From assembly GCF_008629685.1 (NCBI RefSeq), contig NZ_VWSF01000002.1, forward strand, positions 124,001 to 188,000: a stretch of DNA of 64,000 nt, written 5' to 3'. Positions within the stretch are counted from its first letter, which is position 1; each line of letters starts with the position of its first letter. Position numbers and translations under genes: made by a program. The notes under the pieces are model-generated. The model was not told where the DNA came from, ran no database searches, and was given only the letters and a program-made list of their open reading frames with translations. Below are positions 62,028-64,000 of this stretch, one piece after another. Origin of the DNA: Adhaeribacter rhizoryzae (GTDB taxonomy: Bacteria; Bacteroidota; Bacteroidia; Cytophagales; Hymenobacteraceae).

Positions 62028-62096
62028 TAAATACTAATGATTCAGAATAATCAAAAATAAGCTTCCAACTGTATATTAGTATCACCTACAAACAAG

Positions 62097-62127
62097 AAGG
62101 CCAAATATTTGAATATTCGGCCTTTTT
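62097..62127 (+). terminator. Intrinsic terminator, plus strand orientation
   Basis: AAGGCCAAATATT pairs with GAATATTCGGCCTT (short mismatch), then a T run. It could serve both convergent genes (MFS and the LysM protein). Confidence 0.75.
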
Positions 62128-62148
62128 GTTTTAAGCTACTGTGGATTT

Positions 62149-64000
62149 TTAATTACGGGTAGCGGCGGCAGTTTTAATGACCAGACGCTCACCTGGTTTT
62201 ACGTTAAAATCGGGTTTGTTATTCCACTCCATTATTTCTTTAATGGTAACACCATAGCGACGGGAAATCTGGTACATCGATTCGCCGGCCGAAACGGTGT
62301 GGGAAACCGGACCGTTGGCGTAGCTGCTATTGCTGGCAATGGGAGCTGCAGCAGCTTGTGCCTGCGGTTTATTTACCGGTACCGTTGAATAGCTGGTTGA
62401 AGTTACCGGCGGGGCAACCAATTTCAGGTTCTGGCCAATCGCTAATGGCATTTCACCCAAGTTATTCCAGGTTTTCAGATCCTCTAAAGAAACTTGGTAC
62501 ATTCTGGAAATAGCATACAAGGTTTCGCCTTTCGCTACTACGTGTACACCCGGGTTTTGTACCGGCTGCGCTGGAGCCTTCGCTGGTTCTTTGTAAATGG
62601 AGGTCGAAGCGGTAGTTTTAGTAGGCGCGGCAGCTACGGGTTCTTTTAATCTTACGGCTGGTTTGGTAGCCGGCGTTTCCACCGCAGTAGTTTCTGTGGT
62701 CGCATTCGAATCGGCAGCCATAGGGGTATTATTTGCGGGTGAAGTTGTTTCGGCTACCGGGGCAGGCGTTTTGGTTCTGCTATAAACCAAAGGCACGGTT
62801 GGCTTATTTACCGGCTCAATTTGCTTATCGATATTAGCAGATAAAGAATCACCGGTTTCATCGGCTTCTTCGTTGGTCTGGGCAATGGCTTCATCTAGCG
62901 ATGGCTCGGCTGGGCCCGGAGTCGCAATGGTAGTTGCAGCCTCATTATTGCTGGTTTCTGCCGTTGGTGTTGCCGCAGGTGCTGGTCTGGTTGCTACCTG
63001 GGGTTCGGCTACTGGTTCAGGTGTAGCGGGTACTTCCACTTCCTGTACTTTTGCCGGTTTCTTTTTCACGCCAAACCATTTATTCAAGCGTTTTTCCAAG
63101 GCCGAAGCTATCGACTTTTCTTCGTCGCGGTTTGAATCAGCAGATTTGTTTTCGGTATTAGCTTTTGCCGGATCGTCGTTTTGGGCCAGAATTCCAGGTT
63201 GAGCCGGAGCTGGGGCATTATCGGGGTACGTTTTCTGGAACTCAACCGGCGTATTAGCCGGACGGCGGCGCTGCATCCACAACAAACGGCCTTCGGCTAA
63301 GGTTTCGGTGGCTTTTAAACGGTTGTAGAACAAAAGCGAGCGTACTTTTACGCCGTGTTGCTGCGCTACCTGGTGAATGGTTTCACCTTGCTTTACCACG
63401 TGGTACGGCACATCGGCTTTGCTGTGTTTGGTCTCCAAATAATAGGCTTCGCCGGGTACAATCGGGTCGAAACTGTACATATCGTTGTACATCAGGAAGC
63501 GCCGGGCGGGCATATCGGCTTCGGCGGCCAGTTTATCTTTGGTATCGCCAGTGCGGGCAATAATTACTTTCAGGTTATTTTGTTTTCGGAATTCGCGCTT
63601 ACCGGTTTGCTCCACAACGCTGTTACGGTTGCCGGTACGGTTAGAAGCATATATTACCGACTGCTGATCGGGGTTGGTTACCGGAATGAGTATGGTATAG
63701 GTTTTATCGTAAGGAATAGCCCGGCCGTGCAACCACTTATTGTATTTCTGGAGTTCGGCTTCGTCGGTTTGGGTTTCCATCGCAATTTCGCGGAAGCTTT
63801 TACCTGCCGATGCGGTCATTTCCTGTAATAAAATGCCGGGAGCCGGGTTGCGGCCCACGTAATTACTGAAAGCTACTTTGTGCGCCAAAAAAGTAAGAAT
63901 ATACGGGTGCGTTCTTTCCGTAACTTCCATTTCTTTCTTGTTGAAATCATTAGGTTTGGCGTAGCCTTTGGCACCGGTTAAACCCAGGTTATAAGATAAC
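62149..64000 (-). CDS. LysM peptidoglycan-binding protein, probably MltD-type, 5' end outside the window
   Basis: The reading frame has no stop codon between the internal ATG at 63930 and the window edge, so the gene continues upstream. The N-terminal visible part (ERTHPYILTFLAHKVAFSNYVG) resembles the end of a lytic transglycosylase domain such as MltD. Three LysM modules follow (YHVVKQGETIHQVAQQHGV; VHVVAKGETLYAISRMYQV; SHTVSAGESMYQISRRYGV), the first separated from the last two by a long Thr/Ala/Pro-rich linker. Such enzymes cut the glycan strands of peptidoglycan. The catalytic part cannot be confirmed because it lies outside. Confidence 0.8.
   Translation of the reverse strand, partial: LSYNLGLTGAKGYAKPNDFNKKEMEVTERTHPYILTFLAHKVAFSNYVGRNPAPGILLQEMTASAGKSFREIAMETQTDEAELQKYNKWLHGRAIPYDKTYTILIPVTNPDQQSVIYASNRTGNRNSVVEQTGKREFRKQNNLKVIIARTGDTKDKLAAEADMPARRFLMYNDMYSFDPIVPGEAYYLETKHSKADVPYHVVKQGETIHQVAQQHGVKVRSLLFYNRLKATETLAEGRLLWMQRRRPANTPVEFQKTYPDNAPAPAQPGILAQNDDPAKANTENKSADSNRDEEKSIASALEKRLNKWFGVKKKPAKVQEVEVPATPEPVAEPQVATRPAPAATPTAETSNNEAATTIATPGPAEPSLDEAIAQTNEEADETGDSLSANIDKQIEPVNKPTVPLVYSRTKTPAPVAETTSPANNTPMAADSNATTETTAVETPATKPAVRLKEPVAAAPTKTTASTSIYKEPAKAPAQPVQNPGVHVVAKGETLYAISRMYQVSLEDLKTWNNLGEMPLAIGQNLKLVAPPVTSTSYSTVPVNKPQAQAAAAPIASNSSYANGPVSHTVSAGESMYQISRRYGVTIKEIMEWNNKPDFNVKPGERLVIKTAAATRN

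Overview
The window looks like a chromosomal segment of a Bacteroidota bacterium, most likely a Cytophagales member of the Hymenobacteraceae type (Adhaeribacter/Pontibacter/Hymenobacter-like). This placement is an inference from gene content: MacB/FtsX-type 800-residue ABC permeases, many two-component proteins, REC-Crp fusions, DsbD with an N-terminal sensor domain. It is also supported by start sites without Shine-Dalgarno sequences and by several promoter elements of the Bacteroidota -7 type (TAnnTTTG). No rRNA, tRNA, CRISPR array, prophage or intact insertion sequence was seen. The genes are mostly housekeeping, and the novelty sits in the intergenic DNA.

Layout. 0.1-8 kb: M61 peptidase, ABC permease, an NtrC-type regulator with an overlapping histidine kinase gene, and a thioredoxin. 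8.8-15.7 kb: phosphatase, secreted lipase, MFS exporter, HNH protein, an uncharacterised protein, a universal stress protein and an acetyltransferase. 15.9-21.5 kb: sbcC/sbcD DNA repair nuclease and a response regulator. 21.7-28 kb: sulfate assimilation, with cysC-cysD-cysN leftward and cysQ, rhodanese, cysH and an epimerase rightward. 28.3-34.1 kb: a stress protein and a four-gene signalling run (tandem FixL-like PAS kinase, two receivers with or without a kinase, and a REC-Crp fusion). 34.8-38.5 kb: heme genes hemJ, hemA and hemN. 38.7-52.2 kb: msrB, a TcmP-like protein, a dehydrogenase, a CNNM protein, dsbD, isoaspartyl peptidase, secreted unknowns, trxA, a flavin-type oxidase-fold protein and an AlkZ-like protein. 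52.5-56.4 kb: a TPR histidine kinase followed by a repeat-rich accessory pocket with a TIR-domain gene. 56.6-64 kb: dnaE, an MFS transporter and a LysM protein cut by the window edge.

Most notable observations. (1) A 32-codon leader ORF with four consecutive Cys codons lies before an intrinsic terminator, just upstream of rhodanese-cysH. A competing antiterminator pairing can be drawn, so this looks like cysteine-responsive transcription attenuation. (2) Two 188-bp elements 23.6 kb apart share conserved ends, and nearly all their differences in two internal hairpins are compensatory base-pair exchanges. This suggests a structured RNA family, possibly undescribed. (3) A candidate oxygen/redox cascade (FixL-like heme-PAS kinase to REC-Crp fusion) lies beside heme genes, with an FNR-like site upstream of hemA. 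(4) A TIR-domain gene of visibly different base composition sits between short inverted repeats and MITE-like repeats. (5) Several families of palindromic intergenic repeats are present, one with compensatory variation.

The sulfate genes form a coherent module: CysDN makes APS, CysC phosphorylates it, CysH (with Fe-S-type cysteine motifs) reduces APS, CysQ recycles PAP, and the leader would tie cysH expression to Cys-tRNA charging. All functional statements come from reading the sequence; no database search was run.
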